Positions 26,275 through 36,992 of a DNA stretch of 38,680 bases are shown piece after piece. The notes beneath the pieces were generated by a model that ran no database searches, was not told the origin of the DNA, and was given only the letters and a program-made list of their open reading frames with translations. The DNA is from Salinicoccus luteus DSM 17002 (GTDB lineage: Bacteria > Bacillota > Bacilli > Staphylococcales > Salinicoccaceae), in assembly GCF_000712035.1 (NCBI RefSeq), contig NZ_JONV01000013.1:1-38680 (forward strand). The letters are read 5' to 3'. Numbering within the stretch: the first letter of the stretch is position 1; each line of letters opens with the position of its first letter. Made by a program: the position numbers and the translations under genes.

Positions 26275-26838
26275 ATGGTCAAAATTGGAATCATTACAGG
26301 CAGCACGCGTCCTGCGCGGGTTAATCTGCAGGTCGCAGAATGGGTGAAGGATTTCGCAGAAAAGATGGATTTGGATGCACAATTTGAAATCGTTGATATA
26401 AAAGAGTACGACTTCCCGATGTTCAATGAAGATGTACCGCCTGCCATGGCAAATAAGGAATACTCCAAGGATACGGTAAATGCGTGGTCACAGAAGATAG
26501 ATGAACTTGATGGCTTCATCTTCATCACACCCGAGTACAACAAGAGCATTACTTCTTCACTGAAGAACGCCATCGACTACATTGGACCGGAATGGGCGAA
26601 CAAGGCAGCGGGCATCGTGGGCTATGGTTCCACACTTGCAGTCGCAGCAACACTGTCCCTGCGCCAGATACTCGGCAACCTGAACATCGCGACAGTAACA
26701 CCATTCGGTGCCTTCAGTCTATTCACCGATTTTGAAAACATGACGACTTTCAAACCCGCGGAGATACACAATGGGACGATGGAAAATGTCATTACAACGA
26801 CAGTGAACTGGGCCAAAGGGCTCAAAACAATCAGATAG
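26275..26838 (+). CDS. NADPH-dependent FMN reductase family flavoprotein
   Basis: Flavodoxin-like fold. The FMN phosphate loop is GSTRPARVN (9-17), PEYN (86-89) contacts the flavin, and GYGST (116-120) closes the site. It belongs to the SsuE/chromate-quinone-azo reductase group and probably reduces FMN, quinones or azo compounds with NAD(P)H. It has 187 residues. GGAGG eight bases ahead of the ATG at 26275 rules out the ATG at 26260. It is one of only two plus-strand genes here, with its own promoter, palindromic operator and terminator. Confidence 0.93.
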   Translation: MVKIGIITGSTRPARVNLQVAEWVKDFAEKMDLDAQFEIVDIKEYDFPMFNEDVPPAMANKEYSKDTVNAWSQKIDELDGFIFITPEYNKSITSSLKNAIDYIGPEWANKAAGIVGYGSTLAVAATLSLRQILGNLNIATVTPFGAFSLFTDFENMTTFKPAEIHNGTMENVITTTVNWAKGLKTIR

Positions 26839-26872
26839 CAGAAAAGGACAAGCTGTCGCTTGTCCTTTTCTG
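26839..26872 (+). terminator. Terminator of the FMN reductase gene
   Basis: Fourteen-base-pair stem CAGAAAAGGACAAG/CTTGTCCTTTTCTG with a six-base loop, starting at the base after the stop codon. No long T-run follows, but the stem itself ends in TTTTCTGTG. Confidence 0.7.
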
Positions 26873-26880
26873 TGTTCGAT

Positions 26881-26912
26881 AAAAAAAATAGCCGCCATCT
26901 CGGGATGGCGGC
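26881..26912 (-). terminator. Terminator of veg
   Basis: Nine-base-pair GC-rich stem GCCGCCATC/GATGGCGGC with a four-base loop, followed on the minus strand by A and then eight T residues. It begins ten bases beyond the veg stop. Confidence 0.92.
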
Positions 26913-26922
26913 CGCCGTTCGA

Positions 26923-27186
26923 TTATTGGATTACAAATGCTTCTCTCTCTTCATTATAGAATGTCACTTCAACGTTTGATGTCAATACATCCGTATATGT
27001 ATATGACACTCTTTCAAAGCTATGTTCCTCCTGATCGAGTTCTACGACGAAGACAGAAGGATACGTTTCTCTAAGAATACCCCGTCGTTCAATCAATTTC
27101 TTGCGTCCTCCATTTGCACGGAGTAAAACTGGATTCCCCAATTGACAATCAAGAATATTTTTGATGTCGACTAAAGTTTTTGGCAT
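26923..27186 (-). CDS. veg: Veg family protein
   Basis: Small conserved Firmicute protein of 87 residues ([17 protein letters not shown], then [16 protein letters not shown]). In B. subtilis Veg is very highly transcribed and stimulates biofilm formation by countering SinR. The open frame starts three codons earlier at a GTG that is itself part of the Shine-Dalgarno GAGGTG; the ATG at 27186 is eight bases further on. It stands alone between a near-perfect promoter and a strong terminator. Confidence 0.95.
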   Translation of the reverse strand: MPKTLVDIKNILDCQLGNPVLLRANGGRKKLIERRGILRETYPSVFVVELDQEEHSFERVSYTYTDVLTSNVEVTFYNEEREAFVIQ

Positions 27187-27207
27187 TTGGCCCACCTCAC
27201 TACATCC

Positions 27208-27236
27208 ATTATAGCAAGTTTACATAATTCTGTCAA
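27208..27236 (-). promoter_or_regulatory. Consensus sigma-A promoter of veg
   Basis: TTGACA (27231-27236), 17 bases, TATAAT (27208-27213), both exact consensus, with TG one base ahead of the -10 and A/T-rich blocks upstream. The predicted leader is only about 15 nt and is mostly Shine-Dalgarno. It is probably one of the strongest promoters of the genome, as Pveg is in B. subtilis. Confidence 0.93.
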
Positions 27237-27261
27237 AATTCCGAGTAAATTCAGTCAATTT

Positions 27262-28158
27262 TCAGATATCCCCGCTTACTTTAAGCTCCGGAAATGCCTT
27301 AAGGGCATTATATATTTTTTCGAAATCCTCCGTAGAAAGACTCTCGCCGCGTCGTTTCGGATCGATGCCCGCCTGCTCGAGCATCTGATGAATGGAATCT
27401 TTTTTCTTCTTTCCATCTTCGAAGATACTCGAATAGTTGTTGAGGATCGTCTTTCGCCTCTGCCCGAATGCACCACGTGTCAGCTTGAAGAATAGCGCCT
27501 CATCCTCCACTTCCACTTTAGGGTTCTCACGGCGCACCATCTCCACTATGATGGAATCCACATTCGGCGGTGGCATGAATACGGACTTGGGAACATTTTG
27601 AACCACACGTGCTTCTGTAAAATAATCGATTGCGATGGACAACGACCCATATGTTTTGCTGCCCGGTTCCGCACTGATCCGTTCCCCCACTTCCTTCTGC
27701 ATCATGACATAGAAGCGTGCAATCGGGAGATTCTGCTCCAGAAAATTCATCAGTATGGGCGTTGTGATGTAATAGGGCAGATTTGCAACGACGATCACTT
27801 CATCAAATTCCGAAAATTCTTCGGCAATCGTCCTTCTGATATCCGCTTTTAATATATCCTCATTGATCACTTCAATATTGTCGTATGGGGAGAGCGTATC
27901 TTCAAGTACGGGGATCAGACGCTGATCGATTTCGAAAGCGACCACTTTGCCCGCACGCTTCGCAAGCTGTTCGGTCAATGAGCCAATGCCCGGCCCCACT
28001 TCTATGACACCCGTGCTCTTCGTGATGCCGGCCTTGTTCAGCACTTCCCTGATGACATTCAGATCGACCAGGAAATTCTGTCCAAGACTCTTCTTGAAGG
28101 TGAAACCATGATCTGCCAATATTTGTTTCGTTCTTCCTACTGTCGCAATATCCTTCAT
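27262..28158 (-). CDS. ksgA: 16S rRNA dimethyltransferase KsgA/RsmA
   Basis: Dimethylates the two adjacent adenosines of the 3' hairpin of 16S rRNA with SAM; its loss gives kasugamycin resistance. [11 protein letters not shown] lies at 22-32, the SAM loop [10 protein letters not shown] at 53-62 and the catalytic NLPYYIT near 126-132. The frame opens three codons earlier at a GTG inside the Shine-Dalgarno AAGGTG; the ATG at 28158 gives 298 residues. It starts one base after the rnmV stop. Confidence 0.97.
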   Translation of the reverse strand: MKDIATVGRTKQILADHGFTFKKSLGQNFLVDLNVIREVLNKAGITKSTGVIEVGPGIGSLTEQLAKRAGKVVAFEIDQRLIPVLEDTLSPYDNIEVINEDILKADIRRTIAEEFSEFDEVIVVANLPYYITTPILMNFLEQNLPIARFYVMMQKEVGERISAEPGSKTYGSLSIAIDYFTEARVVQNVPKSVFMPPPNVDSIIVEMVRRENPKVEVEDEALFFKLTRGAFGQRRKTILNNYSSIFEDGKKKKDSIHQMLEQAGIDPKRRGESLSTEDFEKIYNALKAFPELKVSGDI

Positions 28159-28159
28159 T

Positions 28160-28714
28160 CTATTCACCTTTTAATTCATTTAGTATCCGTTCAATCTGTG
28201 CATGCTCAATACTGTATCGGTTCAACTTCTTCCTCAACTGCCCTGCATTGGCATAACCGATGTTCAGCCGATTGCACAAGTAGGTCCGGCGGTTTGCAGC
28301 TTCCTTGTTTCCCGACAGTCCCCATCCAACCATGTCCTGAATGGTGATCTTCTCTTCATAATCCGACGCGCCTGTATACACTTGTGAGAGACTTTCGATG
28401 ATATCCTCCACAGCCGCATGCTCTATCCCGATTCCCCCGTTTCTTCCCTTCGCCTTGGCCCGGGGCATGAAAGCCTCTTTAATGTTCGGGAATCTTTCGA
28501 GTATCGTATTGCGGATCTTCTGTCCGGGATAATCCGGATCGGTAAATATGATTGCACCTCTCGTGGCCAGCGCCACCTCTATTTCACGCATCACCGTTTC
28601 GTCGATGGCTGAACCTTTCGTCTCGATTGTTTCACAGGAAACAGCTTCATTCAGACGCCTAGTATCATCCCTGCCCTCGACGATGATGACTTCCTTTATT
28701 ACCGGTCTATCCAT
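28160..28714 (-). CDS. rnmV: Ribonuclease M5
   Basis: Matures 5S rRNA precursors with L18. The TOPRIM domain has EGRDD (13-17), then FTDPDYPG with the DxD pair (about 60-67), and [10 protein letters not shown]-terminal RNA-binding region follows. The frame opens twelve codons earlier, but GAGG stands seven bases ahead of the ATG at 28714, giving [17 protein letters not shown] and 184 residues. It is paired with ksgA, as in all Bacillales, and the window carries a 5S gene of the type it processes. Confidence 0.96.
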   Translation of the reverse strand: MDRPVIKEVIIVEGRDDTRRLNEAVSCETIETKGSAIDETVMREIEVALATRGAIIFTDPDYPGQKIRNTILERFPNIKEAFMPRAKAKGRNGGIGIEHAAVEDIIESLSQVYTGASDYEEKITIQDMVGWGLSGNKEAANRRTYLCNRLNIGYANAGQLRKKLNRYSIEHAQIERILNELKGE

Positions 28715-28752
28715 GTATGCACCTCGTTTCCATAATATCATATTTTTCATGT

Positions 28753-28789
28753 AAAAAATAAAACCACCGTCAGCGCGGTGATTTTATTT
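28753..28789 (-). terminator. Terminator of metG-tatD
   Basis: CACCG/CGGTG core with loop TCAGCG, extended past one mismatch by AAATAAAA/TTTTATTT. It follows the tatD stop directly and is followed on the minus strand by more T residues. Confidence 0.85.
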
Positions 28790-29554
28790 CTATATCTTAA
28801 AAAGCCTTTCGGCATTTTCGGTTGTCTGCTTTGCCAGCTCCTCATAGGATATCTCCCTGAGTTCGGCTATCTTTTCGGCAACAAGCTTCACATGGGCCGG
28901 TTCGTTCCTTTTTCCACGGTATGGATGTGGGGCCAGATACGGCGCATCCGTCTCCACCAGAAGTTTGTCGATTGGCACATGCTTGGCGATTTCTTTTGGA
29001 TCCTGGGCATTCTTGAACGTCACAGGTCCGCCCAGGGAAACGTGGAAGTTCATATCGATGACTTCATCTGCAATCTCAGGAGTCCCGCTGAATGCATGCA
29101 TGATGCCTCCGACTTCATGGGCACCTTCTGATTTCAGGATTTCAACACAGTCCAATGTCGCTTCACGATTATGGATGATGATTGGAAGATTGACACGTTT
29201 GGCAAGTGCGATCTGCTTTTTGAAGACTTCCTTCTGGATATCATGCGGAGACTTTTCCCAATGATAGTCGAGACCCGTCTCACCGATGCCGACGATCTTT
29301 TCGTGACCCGACAGCTCCTCGATCCATGCAAGGTCCGCATCTGTACAGTCTACGGCGTCCACCGGATGCCATCCGATGACTCCGTATATGTTGTCATATC
29401 GGTCAATCAGGTCCATCGTGCGTTCAATCGTCTTCCTGTCGAAACCGACGACCACCATCTTGCCGACACCCGCTTCTTCCGCGCGTTCGATGACGGCCTC
29501 CAGGTCTTCATCATACTGGTCTGCATTCAGATGTACATGCGTATCAATAAGCAT
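28790..29554 (-). CDS. tatD: TatD family metal-dependent deoxyribonuclease
   Basis: TIM-barrel metallohydrolase with 3'-5' DNase activity. The metal ligands H6 and H8 lie in DTHVHLN, with GETGLDYHW, a central HNRE and the late VETDAPYLAPHPYRGKRNEP. It has 254 residues. AGGAGG precedes its ATG, 11 bases after the metG stop. Confidence 0.95.
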   Translation of the reverse strand: MLIDTHVHLNADQYDEDLEAVIERAEEAGVGKMVVVGFDRKTIERTMDLIDRYDNIYGVIGWHPVDAVDCTDADLAWIEELSGHEKIVGIGETGLDYHWEKSPHDIQKEVFKKQIALAKRVNLPIIIHNREATLDCVEILKSEGAHEVGGIMHAFSGTPEIADEVIDMNFHVSLGGPVTFKNAQDPKEIAKHVPIDKLLVETDAPYLAPHPYRGKRNEPAHVKLVAEKIAELREISYEELAKQTTENAERLFKI

Positions 29555-29565
29555 GATATGCCTCC

Positions 29566-31557
<1,992 letters not shown>

Positions 31558-31567
31558 TCATCTATTA

Positions 31568-31596
31568 AATATAACTAATATAGCGGTTTTTTTCAA
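31568..31596 (-). promoter_or_regulatory. Promoter of metG-tatD
   Basis: TTGAAA (31591-31596), 17 bases, TATATT (31568-31573) on the minus strand, giving a leader of about 20-25 nt with AGGAGG. Confidence 0.7.
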
Positions 31597-31614
31597 TAAT
31601 ATCAGTGGTTTATA

Positions 31615-31644
31615 TTGGCACCTGAGGAAGCAATATGCTATAAT
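31615..31644 (+). promoter_or_regulatory. Upstream promoter toward abrB
   Basis: TTGGCA (31615-31620), 18 bases, TATAAT (31639-31644) with TG one base ahead. A transcript from here would have a leader of about 187 nt before abrB. It lies 19 bp from the divergent metG -35. No terminator is seen before abrB. Confidence 0.65.
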
Positions 31645-31679
31645 CAGCAAGAACTCAACAGAGAACCGTCATATGTTTA

Positions 31680-31708
31680 TTGACAATTGTTGGGAAATAT
31701 GATAATTC
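31680..31708 (+). promoter_or_regulatory. Proximal promoter of abrB
   Basis: TTGACA (31680-31685), 17 bases, TAATTC (31703-31708), with TG one base ahead of the -10. The leader would be about 120 nt. It contains a five-base-pair hairpin ATGTC/GACAT but no riboswitch I recognise. Confidence 0.6.
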
Positions 31709-31837
31709 GATGTTTCATTAATTTTATCTTGGGTAACCAATCTAGATACTGATCCTCCCTTTTCATGATGTCTTCTTGGACATGGATAGGAAGGTGGCAT
31801 AGGGTAAGTGGATGAATGAAATTATGGAGGGATTCTT

Positions 31838-32116
31838 ATGAAATCAACAGGGATTGTACGTAAAGTGGATGAACTTGGACGGGTGGTCATCCCTATAGAA
31901 CTGAGGCGTGTACTTGACATTGAAGTCAAGGATGCACTTGAAATATATACGGATGACGATACAATCATTCTCAAGAAATATAAACCACAGATGACATGTG
32001 CCGTCACTGGAGATGTCTCGGAACAGAACATGCGCCTTGCAGACGGCCGCATTATTCTGAGCCAGGAAGGCGCAGAGAAGCTCATCGAAGAAATACAGTC
32101 AAAAATGAATAAGTAA
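31838..32116 (+). CDS. abrB: Transition-state regulator AbrB
   Basis: Swapped-hairpin DNA-binding protein of 92 residues. The N-terminal MKSTGIVRKVDELGRVVIPI is almost identical to B. subtilis AbrB, and the C-terminal half (MTCAVTGDVSEQNM, LSQEGAEKLIEEI) is also AbrB-like rather than Abh or SpoVT. GGAGG stands ahead of the ATG. It represses many post-exponential genes in Bacillus; here there are no sporulation genes in view. It converges on rsmI with a shared terminator. To my knowledge Staphylococcus lacks this gene at this place. Confidence 0.95.
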   Translation: MKSTGIVRKVDELGRVVIPIELRRVLDIEVKDALEIYTDDDTIILKKYKPQMTCAVTGDVSEQNMRLADGRIILSQEGAEKLIEEIQSKMNK

Positions 32117-32124
32117 TGCATAAA

Positions 32125-32156
32125 AAATAAGCGGCGACCACCGCTTATTTTTTTGT
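32125..32156. terminator. Bidirectional terminator between abrB and rsmI
   Basis: Ten-base-pair stem AAATAAGCGG/CCGCTTATTT with a six-base loop. T residues (32148-32154) follow on the plus strand, and the A-run at 32122-32127 supplies the T-run for rsmI, whose stop codon lies inside the hairpin. Confidence 0.9.
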
Positions 32157-32969
32157 TTCATGAAACTCGTCATAGACATCCTGCTTCTTCAGCCCGCGGG
32201 CTTCCGCCACTTTCTTGATTGCCTGCTTTGGTGTCAGCCCCTCTTTTGTGAGTGCCTCCACATGTTCGGCCACTGGTATGTCGAAGTGTACCGATTCTGC
32301 TTCTGCTCCCTCGATGACGATGACGAACTCCCCTTTCAAAGGGACCTTTCCGCCCAACAGCTCCAGCATTTCGGAGGCCGGCCTTCTTATATGCTGTTCG
32401 AATTTTTTCGTGATTTCCCTCGATATGCTGACCATCCTGCTTTCATCAATATCTCTGATCATTGCCACTGTATCTTTTATCTTATGGGGCGATTCATACA
32501 GCACAGAGGTCAGCTCATGGGCCATGATTTCCTTCAGCTTCTTCTTCCGCTTCCCCCCTGTCTTCGGCAGAAAACCGAAGTAGGTGAATTCGTATGAGGG
32601 GATGCCACTTGCGACAAGAGCCATTGCAAACGCGGAACCTGATGGGATGACCACGTGTTCAAGCCCTTCATCCTGCATTCGGGCGACCAGTTCAAAACCG
32701 GGATCGGAAATGACCGGCATTCCTGCATCACTTACCAGGGCGAACGTTCGGCCATCATGCATCTCTTCGATGATCCGGTCTTCCACTTCCTCCTTATTGA
32801 AATCATGATATGCCCTGAGGGGTGTATCGATATCAAAATGTGTGGTCAGCTTCCGTGTTGTACGTGTATCCTCGCACAGTATGACATCTACGTTTTTGAG
32901 CGTCTCAACCGCCCTGTAGGTCATGTCTTCGAGGTTGCCGAGCGGCGTCCCCGTGATATAGAGTTGCAC
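32145..32969 (-). CDS. rsmI: 16S rRNA 2'-O-ribose C1402 methyltransferase RsmI
   Basis: SAM-dependent tetrapyrrole-methylase fold. TGTPLGNLEDMTYRA lies at the N-terminus, then CEDTRTTRKL, VSDAGMPVISDPG and the PSGSA loop. The longest frame begins with an ATG one base from AGGAGG, too close; the GTG two codons later (32969) has seven-base spacing and gives the canonical short N-terminus. It overlaps the GIY-YIG gene by 65 bp. Confidence 0.94.
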   Translation of the reverse strand: MQLYITGTPLGNLEDMTYRAVETLKNVDVILCEDTRTTRKLTTHFDIDTPLRAYHDFNKEEVEDRIIEEMHDGRTFALVSDAGMPVISDPGFELVARMQDEGLEHVVIPSGSAFAMALVASGIPSYEFTYFGFLPKTGGKRKKKLKEIMAHELTSVLYESPHKIKDTVAMIRDIDESRMVSISREITKKFEQHIRRPASEMLELLGGKVPLKGEFVIVIEGAEAESVHFDIPVAEHVEALTKEGLTPKQAIKKVAEARGLKKQDVYDEFHETKK

Positions 32970-33219
32970 ATCCATCCCTCCTGATCAATGCCAGCTTTTC
33001 CTGTCTGGACAGTTTTTTTATTGCATGCTCGCGCTTCAGCGCTTCACTTCTTGTATTATGTGCTTCATGATACATGAGCTCGACCGGTCTCCGGTTGCGG
33101 GTATACTTGGCCCCCATGCCACTGTTATGCTTCTCCAGCCGCTTGGCGACATCTTTTGCATAGCCGGTATAGAGTGTATCATCGGCACATTTCACGATAT
33201 AGACGAAGTGCTCAGCCAT
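32905..33219 (-). CDS. yazA: GIY-YIG nuclease superfamily protein (YazA/UPF0213)
   Basis: A single GIY-YIG domain: VYIVKCADDTLYTGYAKDVAKRLEKHNSG (written here as motif positions 6-34) with the catalytic Y-arginine arrangement, then KYTRNRRPVELMY and KREHAIKKLSRQEK. The family role is unknown, with DNA repair suggested. The domain ends near residue 82; about 20 further residues are read from the start of rsmI, an unusually long overlap. It sits between yabB and rsmI, as in Bacillus. Confidence 0.9.
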   Translation of the reverse strand: MAEHFVYIVKCADDTLYTGYAKDVAKRLEKHNSGMGAKYTRNRRPVELMYHEAHNTRSEALKREHAIKKLSRQEKLALIRRDGCATLYHGDAARQPRRHDLQGG

Positions 33220-33940
33220 AGTAGACCGCCATCATCTCGTCCGTATAGTTTCCCTGTGTGTCATAGATATAGAGCGGTGGCAAAACATCCGCATAAGCCT
33301 GACTGTTGAATATGGCCTCTACCAGGACAAACAGCGCCGTCCCGGCTGAAACGTCATTATAGACATACTGGATCCGACGGACGCGGAACCCAGCATTAAA
33401 GAGCTCATTCACCACTTCCATACTCCGTTCTGCACGATGTACCATATAAAGCCGGCCCTTATTCTTCACCAGGAACCGTGCCGCTCCGATGACTCCCTTG
33501 AGGTCGATATGGATTTCATGACGGGCGATGCTGTGGGGGCCTTTGTCCTTTAACGGCTGGTTGTTCGTGAAATACGGCGGGTTTACTGTAATGACATCGA
33601 ATGTGGAATGCTGATACATCTCCCTAATGTTGCTGATGTCTCCCTGGCAAAGCTGAATCTGCGACGTCTTTCCATTCATCTCGATGCTGCGTTTTGCCAT
33701 ATCAACGAGTTCGGGCTGGATTTCCACCCCTTCAATTGGCAGTCCCGTCCGGTGCGATAGCAATAGCGGAATGACCCCATTTCCGGAACATAGATCGATG
33801 ATGCGACCATCCCTCTTCAAAAAACGTGTGAAGTTTGCCAACAGCAGCGCATCCACAGAAAATGAGAACACCGCCTTGCTCTGGATGATCTTCATCGATT
33901 CCCTGAATAGCTCATCCACACGTTCGCCTTCTTTTAACAT
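33212..33940 (-). CDS. yabB: tRNA1(Val) (adenine-37-N6)-methyltransferase-like protein (YabB)
   Basis: SAM-dependent methyltransferase. The SAM loop is DLCSGNGVIPLLL (49-61), GVEIQPELVDMA holds the acidic ribose-binding residue, and NPPY (120-123) is the N6-adenine catalytic motif. It has 242 residues. GAGGGTG stands ahead of the ATG. It resembles TrmN6/YfiC; the exact tRNA target here is inferred. It overlaps the GIY-YIG gene by 8 bp. Confidence 0.92.
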   Translation of the reverse strand: MLKEGERVDELFRESMKIIQSKAVFSFSVDALLLANFTRFLKRDGRIIDLCSGNGVIPLLLSHRTGLPIEGVEIQPELVDMAKRSIEMNGKTSQIQLCQGDISNIREMYQHSTFDVITVNPPYFTNNQPLKDKGPHSIARHEIHIDLKGVIGAARFLVKNKGRLYMVHRAERSMEVVNELFNAGFRVRRIQYVYNDVSAGTALFVLVEAIFNSQAYADVLPPLYIYDTQGNYTDEMMAVYYG

Positions 33941-33951
33941 GTCTTCACCCT

Positions 33952-33977
33952 CAATAAATAAAGCGGCCGAAGCCGCC
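33952..33977 (-). terminator. Hairpin between yabA and yabB
   Basis: GCGGC-TTCG-GCCGC, a stable UUCG tetraloop stem, followed on the minus strand by TTTATTTATT. It begins just after the yabA stop and leaves about 10 bases before the Shine-Dalgarno of yabB, so it may attenuate rather than end the transcript. Confidence 0.75.
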
Positions 33978-34291
33978 TAGTTGTTCCTATGCTGAAGGAA
34001 GCCCTGGCAGAACAGACAGTCCTCGCCATGGCGGTGTGTACCAAAATGGATGCTGCACACATGGAAACCTTCATCATAGAGGTTGTTTAAAGTATTCTGT
34101 TTGAATGACTTCGCTTTCTCGGATTCTTCTTTCGCCAAAAGCTGCTCGTAGTTGTCCTTCTCCATCTGAAGGCTTACATTCTCCTCCACAAGACGAACCG
34201 AGAGCTCCTTCAGCGTCTGAAGCTCCTCATACATATGATTCATATCCGCTTCGAGTTTGCTGATGTGCGTAAACAGGCGTTCCCGGTCCAT
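33977..34291 (-). CDS. yabA: Replication initiation control protein YabA
   Basis: Binds DnaA and the clamp DnaN to prevent over-initiation. The N-terminal coiled coil (about 5-60) tetramerises the protein. The C-terminal zinc domain has H77-C79 and the closing pair C92-C95 (EDCLFC). It has 104 residues. Its ATG overlaps the ricT stop by one base. With holB and the clamp-loader context it belongs to replication control. Confidence 0.95.
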   Translation of the reverse strand: MDRERLFTHISKLEADMNHMYEELQTLKELSVRLVEENVSLQMEKDNYEQLLAKEESEKAKSFKQNTLNNLYDEGFHVCSIHFGTHRHGEDCLFCQGFLQHRNN

Positions 34292-35106
34292 TACTGCACC
34301 CCGCCGGCTGCATTCAATTCATCACAGTGATATTCACGTATATAGTCATCCTTATACTTCACTTTCACGACCAGATCCAGTATGTTCATGCCGATTACAA
34401 CTGCACGCCCATCAGGCGTCTCGATCGTCTGTCCAACATCGGGCATCTGCTCTCGTGCATCTTCGTAATATTCATCTTCATAATTCAGACAGCACATCAG
34501 GCGGCCGCATGCCCCTGAAATCTTTGTCGGACTCAGCGACAGATCCTGGTTTTTGGCCATCTGTATGCTCACCGGAACGAAATCTCCAAGGAATGTCGAA
34601 CAGCAGTGTGCGCGTCCACATGGACCGATGCCTCCAAGATATTTAGCCTCATCCCTTACGCCGATCTGACGCAATTCGATGCGGGTCTTGAAGCGGGTCG
34701 CCAGTACTCGCACAAGGTTCCTGAAGTCCACCCTTTCATCTGCTGTGAAATTGAAAATGAGCTTCTTACGGTCCATTGTATACTTGGCGTTGACGAGCTG
34801 CATGTCGAGTGCTTCCTGTACGACAGCTTCCTTGCAGAAACCCAGTGCTTCCTGTGCCAGAGATTGGTTGTTATGGAACGTCTCCACATCTTCTTCTGTT
34901 GCTTTGCGGATGAACCTGCCATCCGGCTCCACAATATTATCTTTTGAAACACGGTAATTCGATTTCACAACACGCAGCATTTCAATACCACGCTTTGTCT
35001 CTGTGACAATGAAGTCATCGCGTTCGACTATGTCTTCCTTCGCTTCTATATATATATTATCGAAATAGTCCAATTGGGTAGCAGTGATGAGTTCTATCAT
35101 AATCAT
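34291..35106 (-). CDS. ricT: RicT (YaaT), PSP1-domain protein
   Basis: Part of the RicAFT (YlbF-YmcA-YaaT) complex that steers RNase Y-dependent mRNA processing. The PSP1 domain lies at about 60-150. The cluster-binding cysteines are C163, C168 and C169 (GPCGRAHCC) and C200, C205 and C206 (GACGRLMCC), fitting a [4Fe-4S] protein. It has 271 residues. The first ATG follows the holB stop directly, four bases from AAAGG; the ATG two codons later has ten-base spacing, so the start is uncertain by two residues. Confidence 0.95.
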   Translation of the reverse strand: MIMIELITATQLDYFDNIYIEAKEDIVERDDFIVTETKRGIEMLRVVKSNYRVSKDNIVEPDGRFIRKATEEDVETFHNNQSLAQEALGFCKEAVVQEALDMQLVNAKYTMDRKKLIFNFTADERVDFRNLVRVLATRFKTRIELRQIGVRDEAKYLGGIGPCGRAHCCSTFLGDFVPVSIQMAKNQDLSLSPTKISGACGRLMCCLNYEDEYYEDAREQMPDVGQTIETPDGRAVVIGMNILDLVVKVKYKDDYIREYHCDELNAAGGVQ

Positions 35107-36021
35107 TCAACCTTTCGAGCAGATAACCATACTTTCAAATACGAGCATTGGATGCACATTGGATTGGAGCAGACGGTTTGCAGTCTGAACTTCCTCCAGC
35201 ATGTGCGACAGCTTTTCCACACGCTGCCCTGCTTTCATATTTTTCACTTCATCCCCGAATGGTTTGAAATCTTCGAGTTCCAGCAGTTCATGCAGACATT
35301 GTCTGATATAGCCATCAATCATCTGCAGAAGAAGGGCATGATCCCTTTTGCTATGGCACAGGTCGAGCATCGGTCTGATCTCTATCAGTACCAGTGGATG
35401 ATTCCCGAGCCATTTTGCTGAAAAATCCATCGCAGCCTGCCTCAGACTTGAAAATGAATCCTCAAGATCTTTGACATGCTGGGCATTCAGAGCCAATATA
35501 TCTACGGTGGTAAGCTCTGCTTGGCTCAATGAATCCAGCATCTTTATACGGTCATCACGCTCTCCTTTAATATGGATGTGCTGAGCCCTCGAGTGGATGG
35601 TGGGAAGTATGCTGCTTTTATCTATGGTAAGCAGAATTGCAATCGTTTTGTCCGGAGGATCTTCAAGAAACTTCAAAACGCTATTTTCCGCCTGAGGTGT
35701 CAGCTTTTCAAAGGCTTCAATCACATAGACCTTATACTCGGATTCCGTCGGTTTGCGGTTCATTCGCCGGACGAGATCTTCAATCGCTTCCTTCTTGATA
35801 CTCGTTTCTGAAGTCTCAAGATAGAAGTAGTCCGGATGATTGCCTTCTGAAATCAGCCGCGCATTCCTTGGTGTATGCCCAAGGATATTCAGTGCAAAAT
35901 ATTCACTATAACGCTTTAACGTCTCTATCGCGTCCCCTTCAAACATGTAAGTATGACTCAATCTGCCATTTTCTATAATTCGATTCAACTGGTTTTCAAC
36001 GATGCTGTTTTCAGCCTTCAT
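35107..36021 (-). CDS. holB: DNA polymerase III delta-prime subunit
   Basis: Clamp-loader stator subunit of 304 residues. It begins NRIIENGRLSHTYMFEGDA; the P-loop is degenerate (GDAIETLKRY) as expected for a non-ATPase subunit. The zinc cysteines common in other delta-prime proteins are absent. AENSVLKFLEDPP and the sensor-1-like LLTIDKSSILPTIHSR are well kept; the usual SRC reads SRA. Assignment rests on these blocks and on its place between darA and ricT. Confidence 0.93.
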   Translation of the reverse strand: MKAENSIVENQLNRIIENGRLSHTYMFEGDAIETLKRYSEYFALNILGHTPRNARLISEGNHPDYFYLETSETSIKKEAIEDLVRRMNRKPTESEYKVYVIEAFEKLTPQAENSVLKFLEDPPDKTIAILLTIDKSSILPTIHSRAQHIHIKGERDDRIKMLDSLSQAELTTVDILALNAQHVKDLEDSFSSLRQAAMDFSAKWLGNHPLVLIEIRPMLDLCHSKRDHALLLQMIDGYIRQCLHELLELEDFKPFGDEVKNMKAGQRVEKLSHMLEEVQTANRLLQSNVHPMLVFESMVICSKG

Positions 36022-36033
36022 AGCGTCTCACTC

Positions 36034-36988
<955 letters not shown>

Positions 36989-36992
<4 letters not shown>

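Noticed and set aside
27257-27271. AATTTTCAGATATCC as a CodY box
   Set aside because: It matches only the first ten positions of the 15-base consensus, overlaps the ksgA stop codon and lies upstream of a promoter that looks constitutive.
31751-31805. A small RNA or riboswitch in the abrB leader
   Set aside because: Only a five-pair hairpin with mismatched extensions can be drawn, with no terminator and no known motif.
35107-36021. holB as a broken gene because its P-loop is degenerate
   Set aside because: Delta-prime is a non-hydrolysing subunit and staphylococcal relatives, as I recall them, also lack a proper P-loop. The frame is intact and coupled to its neighbours.
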